DNA of 63,204 nucleotides from Bacteroidota bacterium (lineage in GTDB: Bacteria; Bacteroidota; Bacteroidia; Bacteroidales; JAAUTT01). Each line of letters opens with the position of its first letter. Position 1 is the stretch's first letter. Both the position numbers and the translations under genes were made by a program. Below the pieces are notes generated by a model, which ran no database searches, was not told where the DNA came from, and worked only from the letters and a program-made list of their open reading frames with translations. The stretch lies in the NCBI GenBank assembly GCA_023429135.1, contig JAEYWD010000077.1, forward strand, positions 1 to 63,204, read 5' to 3'. Of the stretch, positions 36,001 to 44,947 are shown piece after piece.

Positions 36001-36702
36001 TAGGTCCAGAACATTTTTCCCGATGACCTGTTGGCGGGTACATTCAAACAGAGAAAGGAAGGTATCGTTAACATCAAGTAAAATTCCTGTGTCGATATTG
36101 CTTATTGTTAAGCAATTGGGACTTGTACGAAAAGCTGCCGAAAATTTCTCTTCACTTTTCATAAGGGCTATTTCAGCAATCTTTCGTTGACTTATATCGT
36201 TAAGCATGCCAAGCGCACCTACTATATTTCCGGTTTGATCCTTAATGGGCGAAGCGGTAATAGTTACCCATACAATGCTTCCATCTTTACGAACCAGTTT
36301 TTGTTCGTATTGGTCGTTAAAACCTTGTTTTCGTCTTTCAAAATAGTTTTCAGCTTTGGAACTACCTTCCTGACTAACAAAATCGAAAACCGATCTGCCA
36401 ATAAGTTCTTCACACGTATAGTTCAGTAAATTAGCGCCTTGTCGGTTACTGAAAACCAGTCGAGAATTCAGATCACAAACCCATATTGCCTCATTGGATG
36501 TATCAACTATCTGCCTGTAAAGTTCTGCCGAATCCATTAAAGGATTATTGAAAAGGGTATTGTCGCTAAACTCAATATCGAAGTGATTTGAAGTTAATAC
36601 CGTGGTTGAATTTATAGTAGCACTTAAACTTTGGTTTAAGTGAGTTTTGTCACTCTTAACTTGTTCTGTGTTTTGAAGCTCTGAACCTTCAGTTTGTAGC
36701 AT
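33052..36702 (-). CDS. Hybrid sensor histidine kinase with six PAS domains and a receiver
   Basis: A 1216-residue protein with no signal peptide or membrane helix, so a cytoplasmic sensor. Six PAS domains follow one another: about 60-180 (YTCEELIGRSVFDFV), 185-300, 310-432 (FGYSPGDLIGRHAGIL), 436-560, 570-695 and 700-825 (WHDYTGMDIESIYKGDYLKI). Then HisKA with phospho-acceptor in ANISHEIRTPMSG (about 850-920), HATPase with N box (NLIKNAIKYT) and G boxes (DSGIGI, GLGLGLAI), and a C-terminal receiver (about 1090-1207) with phospho-Asp in LILMDSRMP and Lys in IVKPF. No cognate output regulator gene is adjacent, so the receiver may feed a phosphorelay. Confidence 0.93.
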   Translation of the reverse strand: MLQTEGSELQNTEQVKSDKTHLNQSLSATINSTTVLTSNHFDIEFSDNTLFNNPLMDSAELYRQIVDTSNEAIWVCDLNSRLVFSNRQGANLLNYTCEELIGRSVFDFVSQEGSSKAENYFERRKQGFNDQYEQKLVRKDGSIVWVTITASPIKDQTGNIVGALGMLNDISQRKIAEIALMKSEEKFSAAFRTSPNCLTISNIDTGILLDVNDTFLSLFECTRQQVIGKNVLDLNLYSNPGERVRIIEILKQKGRVTNYGLKVKVPSGKEKSVRISVEKLPLEDNNVILTTIQDLTELTQVKSNLKQSEELYRNLVDSANSIILRWRTDGTIVYMNDYGFRYFGYSPGDLIGRHAGILIPEIETSGKNLTNLADEIIQNPGKYIQLENENVRKNGERVWVSWTNKAIGKEGNHEILAIGNDITHLKKTKEALRIEHGKLQAIIQNMGIGVIVTDSHGDIITLNAAAMKIHDYQSEEEFEARKNKYFEDFELRTFGGDKIPFEDWPNLQAIGGNFVKSYNALLVNRRSNSSKYLNYNVSPVYDDNNKLKYTIFNITDLSEIRKMNEELNIRVSEMETILGCIPDALIVYDTEARIVKSNLAAEKIFHFPEKYKSSDPVQRANTYIKVWNQNGVQLRPEEMPGYRSAIKGETVANEVLLLDAFGKKNWYSINAVPVKIEGKHSGAVLSMYDITSQKNNEYLLREKEERFRALADNMSQMGWIADRTGKVIWLNKRWHDYTGMDIESIYKGDYLKIHHPDYVEDMRKSYSASISSGEPWEATIPIRSKTGDYRWFLARALPIRDEKDNINLWFGTNTDITEQRLHEETLQKQNIELQKAKEKAEESVKFKNAFIANISHEIRTPMSGILGFADLLKAPDLSSESKNTYIDTIISSGKRMLGIINDLIYISKIEAGHLETYKDATDLYKLLDELRIFFQPEARRKNLELRINEAIPQGKTITETDKTKLSQVLTNLIKNAIKYTNTGYVEFGCHLKEDFYIFYVKDSGIGIKEEYQINIFERFKQGEVATDALEGLGLGLAISKSLVEALGGTIWVESEPGAGSTFYFSIPYKEHENPVNSNIPNNTDLSLSFPELEILIAEDEEFIYYFLDQFLKKNNIKTLHAKNGREAIEMTKANPNIRLILMDSRMPIMNGLEATIQINQFRPDLPIIALSAFASSADVQKTLKAGCVDYIVKPFEKEIVLKKILMYTGNSITHQT

Positions 36703-36892
36703 AAATAAGAATTTTTCAAGCTGTTAAATGAAACAAGAGGTGGCTGGAATCTTGCTTATTATAATAACACTTATCCCCGAAAATAGGAGGTGTTTTTTGG
36801 GAACTTTATGTTCTAAATAGTGTCTAAAAAACACAATTTGAAAAATTAAGCTTTGAAGTTCTTCCGGATCTTAAAGAAGGTGAGATATATAA

Positions 36893-36927
36893 TTACCCCG
36901 GGGGTATTATTTTTCGCCCCGGGGTAA
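36893..36927 (-). terminator. Hairpin after the LamG/T9SS gene
   Basis: TTACCCCGGGG (36893-36903) pairs with CCCCGGGGTAA (36917-36927) over 11 bp; each arm also contains the self-complementary CCCCGGGG. It lies 56 bases beyond the stop of the gene at 36983-39295 on the minus strand. The run after it is AT-rich (TTATATATC) rather than a pure T tract. Confidence 0.6.
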
Positions 36928-36982
36928 AGGTCATTGAAAAGCTTTGTTTCCAATTTTGAAGCTTGCAACTGAAATAACTTAA

Positions 36983-39295
36983 CTATTGTTTTATTAATTT
37001 TTTAGTAATGGTTTTCTTATCATCATTAATTTTTATATAATAAACTCCACTTGAAAGTGAACTGATATCGAGCATGTTATTAGTAATGGTTACGGTAATC
37101 AGAATCTTTCCTTTCGAATCGTAGATTGTTACTTTTACATTCCCGGTTAAATTTCTGAATTGAATCAGAGACCTCGATGGATTCGGGTAGAAATCGAACG
37201 CAGGCTGTTCTTTCATATTCTCTTCAGTCGATTGTTGAAGGGTTGAATTCCTGTTATCTTCTATTGCTTTTGAAGTACTTGTTTTTGTAACAAAACTTAC
37301 TTCATTACCATAGCCAATACCCGCCGCTGTTATTCCATAGGCTCTTACATAATACCGGGTATTTGAATTAAGCCCGGTTAGGCTTGCTGTAAAGGTTGTT
37401 TTGTCATCCAACGCTGAGGTTTTGTAATCGGATGTATCGGGAGCCGGACTCTTGCTCCAGCACAAACCTCTGATGGTGAGGAACTGTCCTCCGTCAGACA
37501 CTATTGAGCCACTACCAGTTGCTGAATTTGAATTTATTGCCGATACCGGTAAAGTTGTTATCTCCGGAATGGTAACATACGAATCAGTATTGTTTTTGAT
37601 ACATCTTACCGGAGCCCCGTAGTTTACTGAAGGTGACCAATAGTGTGGGTCAGATCCATCTACATCCAGCACAGGTGCAAAATAATCCGGATTCTCCGGC
37701 AGATTGTTGGAATACGATTCGGAGGTCCAGAAGTAAGTTAGGTTCCGGTAACCATCAAATATTCCGTATATTCCTTCCTCCATAGCTTTAACGCCACTAC
37801 CAAGAGCTGTAAACCCAGTTTCGTTGGTGCCATAATTTGGCACATCCCAATGAGCTTCACCTGCTTCCTTCAGCCTGTCTCCAGCAGCAGCATATCCTCC
37901 CAGGAAATTCAGCAAATATTCTTTCTCGGCATAGGAAGGAATATGCCAACCATCAGGACAGGCTCCCTGTACACCATATAGATATGCCGCACCCGGATTA
38001 GAATTTGTAGCACCTTCCCAGGTATACAACAATCCATATATTTCCCGGTGTAAGGTATCTCCTGAAAAGACATAATAATACTTTCCCGGATTACTTGGCT
38101 GTAGTGTGCCGTCAGTAATGGAGGACCCATCAGCATATCTGGTTGTCTTAAGATTTTCGGCCATCCAGGTTTGTGATCCGATGTTTATCGTGCGGTAAAC
38201 ATTACCATCAATGTCAGTTAATGTTCCATAATCGAGAGCTGGAAGTGTTGTAAATTCAAACACTTCATCGCTGTAGCCAATTCCATTGGAATTGACTGCA
38301 TAGGCTTTTACAAAATATTTGGTGCCAGGTGACAAACCAGCCATTGTACTTTTATATAACCCCACATGTCCCGGCTTGGTGGAGGTGTTGTTATCCGAAG
38401 TATCGGGATTGCCCGTTGTATTCCAGCAAACACCCATTTCGATTATTTCGGCACCCCCATCGGAAAGTACTGTCCTGTAAATTTCTGCCGAGTTCTTATC
38501 AATTTTAATGTGTGTTTCATATGACAATTCCGGAGTAGTGAATTGCTGATTGTACAGTTCTTCAAGTTCCTGTTTGTTGAGGGCCCGGGAGTAAATGCTT
38601 ATGTCGTCGAGTATAATTTTGCTGCAAAACGTTGGGGCTTTTTTCAGGGTAGCCGGGAGGTAGGGATCCAGTATTTTTTTATCCAATTTTAGAGACCCCA
38701 CAAGTCTGTTATCTATCAGAAATTTTAAATTACGGCCATCACATACAATGGCTATAAAGTTGAAGGCATCGGGATTGTTCAGGATTTGCCTGTCGTAGAT
38801 GAAGACCTTTTGATTCTTTACTTTTAGCTCCAGTTGGAACTTATGATTCACTTTCCTGACAGTCACAACCAATTTGCCAGGGAGAGCGTCGAGGGTTATA
38901 ACATTTGTGCTTTTTCGGTCGGTTTTTGCCCAAAAGCCAAAGGTTGCAACCGGGAGCTTAATTTTAGCCCCTGCAAAAGGGAGATTACTTTTTTTACCGC
39001 TAAACTGGTAAGCTTTGTTTGGACTTCCATATCTGTCCCTTGTCAAAGTAACACCGTTAAGCATAAGGTGGTGCTCGTTTCCGCTTTCATCCAGGGAATT
39101 ACCGGAGAACGGATACCAGGCAACCAGATCTTTTTTTAAATCTGTTTCAGATTTGGTGTTCAAATCAATTAAATTGATCCGGGCTTCATCAATTGAATTT
39201 TCTGATGCTTTAAGTAAATTAAACGGATGAACTGTTATGGCCGAAACTATTCCATAAACAGCAAAAAGCTGGAGAGTAAATTTTCTCATACGCAA
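36983..39295 (-). CDS. T9SS-sorted surface protein with LamG and FISUMP domains
   Basis: A 770-residue secreted protein. After a signal region, a LamG-like jelly-roll lies at about 55-250 (LVAWYPFSGNSLDESGNEHH, ILDDISIYSRALNKQELEEL), then fibronectin-like repeats with the phrase SDGGAEIIEMGVCWN and later SDGGQFLTIRGLCWS, between which is a FISUMP domain (about 355-610; DGNVYRTINIGSQTWMAENL, CPDGWHIPSYAEKEYLLNFL). The end is a type IX secretion type A sorting domain (FDFYPNPSRSLIQF, LSSGVYYIKI, KKLIKQ). It is exported by T9SS to the surface or medium; binding of glycans or proteins is likely, catalysis is not evident. Confidence 0.88.
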   Translation of the reverse strand: MRMRKFTLQLFAVYGIVSAITVHPFNLLKASENSIDEARINLIDLNTKSETDLKKDLVAWYPFSGNSLDESGNEHHLMLNGVTLTRDRYGSPNKAYQFSGKKSNLPFAGAKIKLPVATFGFWAKTDRKSTNVITLDALPGKLVVTVRKVNHKFQLELKVKNQKVFIYDRQILNNPDAFNFIAIVCDGRNLKFLIDNRLVGSLKLDKKILDPYLPATLKKAPTFCSKIILDDISIYSRALNKQELEELYNQQFTTPELSYETHIKIDKNSAEIYRTVLSDGGAEIIEMGVCWNTTGNPDTSDNNTSTKPGHVGLYKSTMAGLSPGTKYFVKAYAVNSNGIGYSDEVFEFTTLPALDYGTLTDIDGNVYRTINIGSQTWMAENLKTTRYADGSSITDGTLQPSNPGKYYYVFSGDTLHREIYGLLYTWEGATNSNPGAAYLYGVQGACPDGWHIPSYAEKEYLLNFLGGYAAAGDRLKEAGEAHWDVPNYGTNETGFTALGSGVKAMEEGIYGIFDGYRNLTYFWTSESYSNNLPENPDYFAPVLDVDGSDPHYWSPSVNYGAPVRCIKNNTDSYVTIPEITTLPVSAINSNSATGSGSIVSDGGQFLTIRGLCWSKSPAPDTSDYKTSALDDKTTFTASLTGLNSNTRYYVRAYGITAAGIGYGNEVSFVTKTSTSKAIEDNRNSTLQQSTEENMKEQPAFDFYPNPSRSLIQFRNLTGNVKVTIYDSKGKILITVTITNNMLDISSLSSGVYYIKINDDKKTITKKLIKQ

Positions 39296-39478
39296 TAAGT
39301 TTAAGGTTGGGTTGAAGACTATCCGAATGGCTTTGGCATTTTTTCCTCTAACGTTTCAGCTTAGCAATTCAAATATTCTATGATTTTAAAAATACAGCAA
39401 ATAGATACCGAAGTCAACCAATTATTGACAGCCACGGGTAAGATTTGTGACGAATGAAATTACGATCTACCCTCCGGC

Positions 39479-39486
39479 TAATTTTG
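39479..39486 (+). promoter_or_regulatory. Candidate -7 element before the beta-helix pseudogene
   Basis: TAATTTTG matches TAnnTTTG exactly, 37 bases before the ATG at 39524. No TTG lies at the usual distance upstream. Confidence 0.4.
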
Positions 39487-39523
39487 TATCTTTCCGTGCT
39501 ATTAACTTAATTTTTGCTTCGAA

Positions 39524-41273
39524 ATGAAATCTAAATTATTTCTCATACTTCTTGTCGTTTGCTTGTATATTCCGACAGGAAAAGCCCAGTTTACAAGCAG
39601 TAATACAAACACTTTGCCTTCTTTTGCAGCTAAGTATAACCAGAAATTGTTTGGAGAAAATGTCTTTGTGTTCGATCCATCTATGGACATGAAAGAGATT
39701 CAGAAATTGATTGACACATTATATAACCTGCAGCATCCCCGAGAGAGTGAATTCAGTTTAAACCGTTATGCTTTGTTCTTTAAACCAGGGACTTACCAGG
39801 TCGATCTGAAGCTGGGCTATTACATGCATATTCTGGGCTTGGGTAAATCGCCCGATGATGTAGTAATAGAGGGGGTCATTATTTCAAAAGGATTAAAGAA
39901 TGGAAATGTTACATTAAATTTCTGGAGGGCCATCGAAAACCTTACTATCGTAACTCCGACAGGAGAATTAAATATCTGGGGAGTGTCTCAGGCAGCGCCG
40001 TTACGCCGTATGCATATCAAGGGAGATATTCAGTTACACGACAATGGTTGGGCCAGTGGCGGATTTATCGCCGATTCTAAAATTGAAGGCAATATTTTAG
40101 CCGGTGGTCAGCAGCAATGGTTTACACGCAATGCTGATATTAATAAGTGGGACCGGGGCAGTTGGAATATTATGTTTATGGGAGTACCTAATGCTCCCGA
40201 AGATCGCTGGCCCGAGAACCAATATACAGTAGTAGAACAAACTCCCGTTGTTAGAGAGAAGCCTTACCTGGTAATGGATAAATCAAGTTATAAAGTTCAG
40301 ATACCGGCCATCAAAACCAACAGCACTGGTGCTAGTTGGACAAAGGGTGAGGTTGATATATCAGTGCCTTTAAAAGGGTTTTATATTGCTCGCTCCGAAA
40401 CTGATAATTCAGAAACAATAAATTCAGCTCTTTCTAAAGGTAAAAACATTTTTTTCACTCCGGGCATTTATAGCCTCGATCAAAGTCTTAAGGTTACACG
40501 TCCCGGGACATTGGTGCTCGGAGTTGGAATGACCACATTGGTCTCCGCAAATGGTAACCCTGTAATGGAAATCTCGGATGCAGACGGGATAACAGTTTGC
40601 GGATTAACAGTAGATGCCGGTAAAACAGCATCAGAAACGCTTATGAGAGTTGGAGAGACCAAGACCGGCAAGAGTCATAGCGTGAATCCTGTCTTTTTGT
40701 ATGATATTTTTATGCGGTGGGAGGATATGGCGCCGGAACTACCTCCAGTTGTCTGGTAATAAATAGTAATGATGTAGTTGTAGATCATACCTGGCTCTGG
40801 AGGGCCGATCACGGTAGAGAAGTTGCCTGGGATAAAAATACAAGCAAGAACGGATTAATTGTAAATGGTGACAACGTTACGGTTTATGGCTTGTTTTGCG
40901 AACATTTTCAGGAATATCAGACCATATGGAATGGAAATGGCGGAGAGGTATATTTTATCAAAGCGAAATGCCTTATGATCCTCCTTCAGCCGAAGCTTTT
41001 AAACATGTATCGGTTAATGGATACGCCTCCTATAAGGTTGCCGATGGGGTAACCAGTCATAAAGCATGGGGACTTGGAATTTATTGTGTTTTCTTTAAAG
41101 CTCCCGTTGTTGTCGATCAGGCCATTGAAACGCCGGCGACCATTGAGAACGACATACATCATAAAATTATTTACTGGTTGTATGGCGGCCATAAGGAAAG
41201 CATCATCAAAAGCATCATCAACGGTAAAGGTGGACATGTGGATGTTAACACAGTGAAAAGGACAATGAAGTAG
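39524..41273 (+). pseudogene. Secreted right-handed beta-helix (pectate-lyase-like) protein, two frameshifts
   Basis: The gene begins with a signal peptide (MKSKLFLILLVVCLYIPTG) and encodes a Pectate-lyase-superfamily/GH55-like beta-helix (VFVFDPSMDMKEIQKLIDTL, ALFFKPGTYQVDL, NIFFTPGIYSLDQSL). The reading frame changes twice. Near 40715-40720 it passes to the next frame, which restores GYGAGTTSSCLVINSNDVVV and HTWLWRADHG; one G appears missing from CGGTGGG. Near 40953-40957 it shifts again, restoring FYQSEMPYDPPSAEAFKHVS and NGYASYKVADG; one T appears missing from a T run. Joined, it would be about 583 residues. As written it ends after 411 residues. Either the gene is recently decayed or these are two base-call or assembly errors. 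Confidence 0.8.
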
Positions 41274-41367
41274 ATATTTATAAGCATCAGTTTTAGTTGT
41301 AAGCACCTTTTTGAACGATTCTTCTCTTTTCTTGTTTGTATAGAAAAGTTCTCAAAAAGAATAAGGA

Positions 41368-43446
41368 ATGTTTAAAAGATTTATAGCAGGAGTTTGTATT
41401 CTCCAGTTAATTATAACCACATTAAACGCCCAGATTATCGATACACTTCAATCCGATACGCTTGAAAAAGTTAGTCGGCTCGACGAAGTTGAGGTTCGAG
41501 CTTTATACTCAAACATGGTTACCCGCCGGTTCCCTGCAACAGTATATTCAATGACTAATAACCGCAATGATATTATTCTGCCTGTTAATATCAATGAGAG
41601 TCTTAATAAAATTCCGGCAATTTATGCTCACACAGGAACTTTTAATACCAGTAGAATTACCATGCGTGGAATCGGTACACGTTCGCTATACGGCACCCGT
41701 AAAATCAATGCTTTATTCAACGATATTCCGCTAACCTCGGGAGAAGGCGATACTTTTATTGATGATATCGATCTACAGTTTGTTGATCGTATGGAAGTCG
41801 TTGGTGGACCAACAGCCGGCATTTACGGTCCCGCGCTGGGAGGGACCCTGTTGTTGTATTCCACTCCTTTACAAGGGAACTCATTCAGATTTAATACAGG
41901 TGTTGGATCTTTTGGAACATTTCAGAATGCTGTTCAGGCCGGTTTAATGAAAGGGAAAACGGGTGTTTCAGTCAGGTATAAAAATGTCCGTTCCGATGGA
42001 TATCGCGATAACAATAATTACACGAGGAACTCAGCATTGATAAATTTTAATCGGGAAGGGGAAAAATCGTCGTGGAGTTTTTTAGTACTTTTTACTGATG
42101 TAAAAGCTGAAATTCCTAGTTCGGTCGACAGCGCATCTTTTGTGGATAATCCCAAAGCAGCGGCAGTTACATGGGAAAAGACCCGTGGGCGTGAAAATAC
42201 ACAACGGATTTTGTCCGGAATTACGCATCAGTATAAGTTCAACCACAATTTCTCTTCTTTTACAACTGCTTATGGGCTGTACAAAAAATCTATGGAGGTG
42301 CGCCCGTTCAATTTCTTAAGTGAGAACGACCTGTCGGGAGGAGTGAAGCTTTATTTCCGTAAAAAATTCGACAGTTTTGAAGGTTTAACGATTACACCAG
42401 GCATTTCAACCTTTTTCGAAGAGTATAAGCCTTCCCTGCACGAAAACATTGGAGGGGTGGGAGAGAAGGGTAATAAAATAGCCGAAAATATTGAAAGAAT
42501 TTACCAGGCTAATGCTTACCTGATTGCTGAGTATGCTCCCGATTTGAAAAACTATATCACTCTAAGTTTAAATCTCAATAAGTTTGGTTTCAGCGACAAC
42601 AATGTATTTACTTCCGGTCCTGTTCAGCGGTACAGCCATGCTGTTAACTTTTCGCCTCGCATTTCCATAAGTCGTCAGTTAGTTGTGAATCATTTTATTT
42701 TCGGAAGCATAAGTCATGGGTTGTCATATCCTTCTATGCAGGAAATTATCTATCCCGATGGTACTATTAACAACGATGTTAATCCTGAAAAAGCCTGGAG
42801 TTTTGAAGCCGGTTTCAAAGGGACACAGTTGTTGAACGAAGTGAGATATTCCATTTCTGCTTATTACATGCCTATTGAAGATCTGATTGTTCCCGAACGC
42901 ATAGCTGAAGATACTTATGTTGGAAAGAACGTTGGAAAATCAAAGCATTCAGGTGTTGAGGTTGCTATCGAAAAGGCTAAACCGTTTTTTAATCCAACCT
43001 CATGGTTTTATCTGGCCGATTATAGGCTGATATTTAACTTCCAGTCAAATAAATTTGGCGATTTTGTTCAGGATGGTGTTAATTACCTGGGAAATAAATT
43101 GCCTGGCGTGCCTGAAAACAGAATGTTTGCATCAGCTAACTTAAGAGTACAGGAATGGTTTTTTATTGAACCCGAAATTTACCTCAATGGAGAAACGCCA
43201 ATGAACGACAGTAATACAAAACATTATAACAGTTACTCAATTGGTAACCTTCGTTTTGGATATATTTTCGAAAAAACTAACTGGGAGGTGAGATTATCAG
43301 CAGCTATTAACAATATTCTGGACGAAAAATATGCATCCATGGTCCTGATTAACGCCCCCGCTGCAGGTAATCGCCCACCACGATATTATTACCCGGGAAT
43401 GCCCCGTTATTATATGTTATCCCTTTCAATCGGCTTCAAAAGCTAA
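41368..43446 (+). CDS. TonB-dependent receptor
   Basis: A 692-residue outer-membrane receptor with signal peptide (MFKRFIAGVCILQLIITTLNA). The plug is at about 40-150 (RLDEVEVRALYSNMVTRRFP, NINESLNKIPAIYAHTGTFN, ITMRGIGTRSLYGTRKINAL, VEVVGGPTAGIYGP-like segment) and the barrel runs to the C-terminal aromatic (LSLSIGFKS). Unlike the two regulated receptors in the window it has no STN or carboxypeptidase-like N-terminal domain. It looks like FecA/siderophore- or metal-type receptors in size, but its ligand is unknown. It follows the beta-helix gene on the same strand after 94 bases. Confidence 0.88.
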   Translation: MFKRFIAGVCILQLIITTLNAQIIDTLQSDTLEKVSRLDEVEVRALYSNMVTRRFPATVYSMTNNRNDIILPVNINESLNKIPAIYAHTGTFNTSRITMRGIGTRSLYGTRKINALFNDIPLTSGEGDTFIDDIDLQFVDRMEVVGGPTAGIYGPALGGTLLLYSTPLQGNSFRFNTGVGSFGTFQNAVQAGLMKGKTGVSVRYKNVRSDGYRDNNNYTRNSALINFNREGEKSSWSFLVLFTDVKAEIPSSVDSASFVDNPKAAAVTWEKTRGRENTQRILSGITHQYKFNHNFSSFTTAYGLYKKSMEVRPFNFLSENDLSGGVKLYFRKKFDSFEGLTITPGISTFFEEYKPSLHENIGGVGEKGNKIAENIERIYQANAYLIAEYAPDLKNYITLSLNLNKFGFSDNNVFTSGPVQRYSHAVNFSPRISISRQLVVNHFIFGSISHGLSYPSMQEIIYPDGTINNDVNPEKAWSFEAGFKGTQLLNEVRYSISAYYMPIEDLIVPERIAEDTYVGKNVGKSKHSGVEVAIEKAKPFFNPTSWFYLADYRLIFNFQSNKFGDFVQDGVNYLGNKLPGVPENRMFASANLRVQEWFFIEPEIYLNGETPMNDSNTKHYNSYSIGNLRFGYIFEKTNWEVRLSAAINNILDEKYASMVLINAPAAGNRPPRYYYPGMPRYYMLSLSIGFKS

Positions 43447-43490
43447 AACCCAGGTAGTTTTAATGATTAGTATTGTCAAACTATGACAAA

Positions 43491-44288
43491 CTACTTCTCC
43501 TCTTTTCCTTTTGGGGGATGGATTTCATTCAATCCTTCGATAATTCCTTTCCCACATTCAGGTAAGTAAGCCGGAAAAATTTTCGACATACTCCTGAAAA
43601 TATTCAATTTTGCCGAAGGATTTATCTTTTCAAGTTCTGCAATCAATTCCTTCATGGTGTTCCGTTTCGTATCGGAGCCATACGGACAGTCCTTGATGAG
43701 TTCCGGGAAGTTTCTGATGTTTTTATATTCAATGATTTCTTTTTCGTCCACAAAAAGTAACGGACGAATAATTTCAAGCTCTCCCTGGAACATGCTCAGG
43801 CTAACAGGCATCGAGCTTATTGAGCCGTGATAAATCATGTTCATCAGCAACGTTTGTACTGCATCATCCATATGGTGACCGAGGGCTATCTTGGTACACC
43901 CCAGTTCACGCGCAGTTGAATACAATAATTTTCTTCGGTGCCAGGAGCAAACAAAGCATGGCCCTTTTTTATGGTTAGGATCAAACTCAATATCTGATTC
44001 AACAACCTGTAGCTGTAAGTTGTACTGTTGGCAAATTTCATTAATGGCATCGAGGTTGATGTTGTACCCGATATTTTTAATTTTTATATGAACCGGAATG
44101 ACTTGAAGATTGTATTTACGCTTTGTACAAAGTGCTCCAAGAACCTCGAGGAGTAGTAAAGAATCCTTTCCTCCGGAAACGCCCATCAAAATTTTATCGT
44201 TTTCCGAAAAAAAACTGTGAACCTTTTGAGCCTTCTGAATCTTATATATAATGAGAGATAGAGCGTTATTTGTGTTCTTTGTTTTCAT
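43491..44288 (-). CDS. ttcA: TtcA-like tRNA 2-thiocytidine synthetase
   Basis: A 265-residue PP-loop ATPase. The ATP motif SGGKDS is at 38-43, and the iron-sulfur ligands expected for TtcA are visible as CFVC (Cys111, Cys114) and Cys201 in KDCPYGS, with GHHMDD at 137-142. TtcA thiolates cytidine 32 of certain tRNAs using a [4Fe-4S] cluster. Related PP-loop enzymes (TilS, TtuA, CTU1) differ in cysteine pattern, so TtcA is the best fit. It ends convergent with the TonB receptor; the 44-base gap contains TTGTCA-aacta-TGACAA. Confidence 0.82.
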   Translation of the reverse strand: MKTKNTNNALSLIIYKIQKAQKVHSFFSENDKILMGVSGGKDSLLLLEVLGALCTKRKYNLQVIPVHIKIKNIGYNINLDAINEICQQYNLQLQVVESDIEFDPNHKKGPCFVCSWHRRKLLYSTARELGCTKIALGHHMDDAVQTLLMNMIYHGSISSMPVSLSMFQGELEIIRPLLFVDEKEIIEYKNIRNFPELIKDCPYGSDTKRNTMKELIAELEKINPSAKLNIFRSMSKIFPAYLPECGKGIIEGLNEIHPPKGKEEK

Positions 44289-44461
44289 GATTTTCTACAA
44301 TAAGATAATCAAAATTTATTAAAGAGGGATTAAATTTTTGTTTAAATCAAATTTTATTGCTTAAATTTCGCTCTTAATAAACAGGTACTAATGTAATTAT
44401 TATCACAGTACTATAAACACAGTTTAATTAACAATTTGCCTAACCGCTGAATTATTATTTT

Positions 44462-44938
44462 ATGGCCAGGAATGAGTCGCTTGAGGAGTTGGTGATACGC
44501 CGAAACAAAAGATTGCTAAATTTTTTTATATCGAATGGTTTCAATGTACGAATTGTGGGGGATGAACAAAAACCTGCCATTATCCTGGATGAGACCAGTG
44601 TTCTTTCATGTTACGTTAAAAATTTCGACCTTTTTTTTACAAGGGCACCTTTTAGTGATGAAATAGTTCGTCAGTTCAAGTTAAAACACGATCCCGAAGT
44701 TACACCTGACGAGATTCAGGAAGTTATTGAAATTTGCCAACACCGGCCTGTTTATAAAATCCGTATTGTTGATACTGAATTATATCTCACAGGTTATAAC
44801 TACCTGAATAGCGAGGATGGCGTTGGACGTTATCCCGTGTTTGCCAAACACAGGCCAAAGGTGTATTTTGATCTGGAATATGCTACCAAGCTGGCACAGA
44901 CCCTCAATGAGGAAGACTATAACCTTGAAGTTGTTTAG
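44462..44938 (+). CDS. Uncharacterised soluble protein
   Basis: A 158-residue cytoplasmic protein with no signal peptide. It starts with charged helices (ESLEELVIRRNKRLLNFFIS), followed by mixed strands and helices (VLSCYVKNFDLFFTRAPFSD, EVIEICQHRPVYKIRIVDTE). There is no motif I can name. Its last codons and stop are part of a palindrome shared with the stop of the convergent binding-protein gene, overlapping it by four bases. Confidence 0.65.
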   Translation: MARNESLEELVIRRNKRLLNFFISNGFNVRIVGDEQKPAIILDETSVLSCYVKNFDLFFTRAPFSDEIVRQFKLKHDPEVTPDEIQEVIEICQHRPVYKIRIVDTELYLTGYNYLNSEDGVGRYPVFAKHRPKVYFDLEYATKLAQTLNEEDYNLEVV

Positions 44939-44947
44939 TTAAACAAC
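44930..44947. terminator. Palindrome spanning two overlapping convergent stop codons
   Basis: GTTGTTTA (44930-44937) and TAAACAAC (44940-44947) are perfectly complementary around two bases. The plus-strand gene ends at TAG 44936-44938 and the minus-strand gene at TAA 44937-44935. It could act as a bidirectional transcript end. Confidence 0.5.

Noticed and set aside
41368..43446. TonB receptor as part of a third sigma/FecR-regulated locus
   Set aside because: It has no STN domain and no sigma or fecR gene adjoins it.
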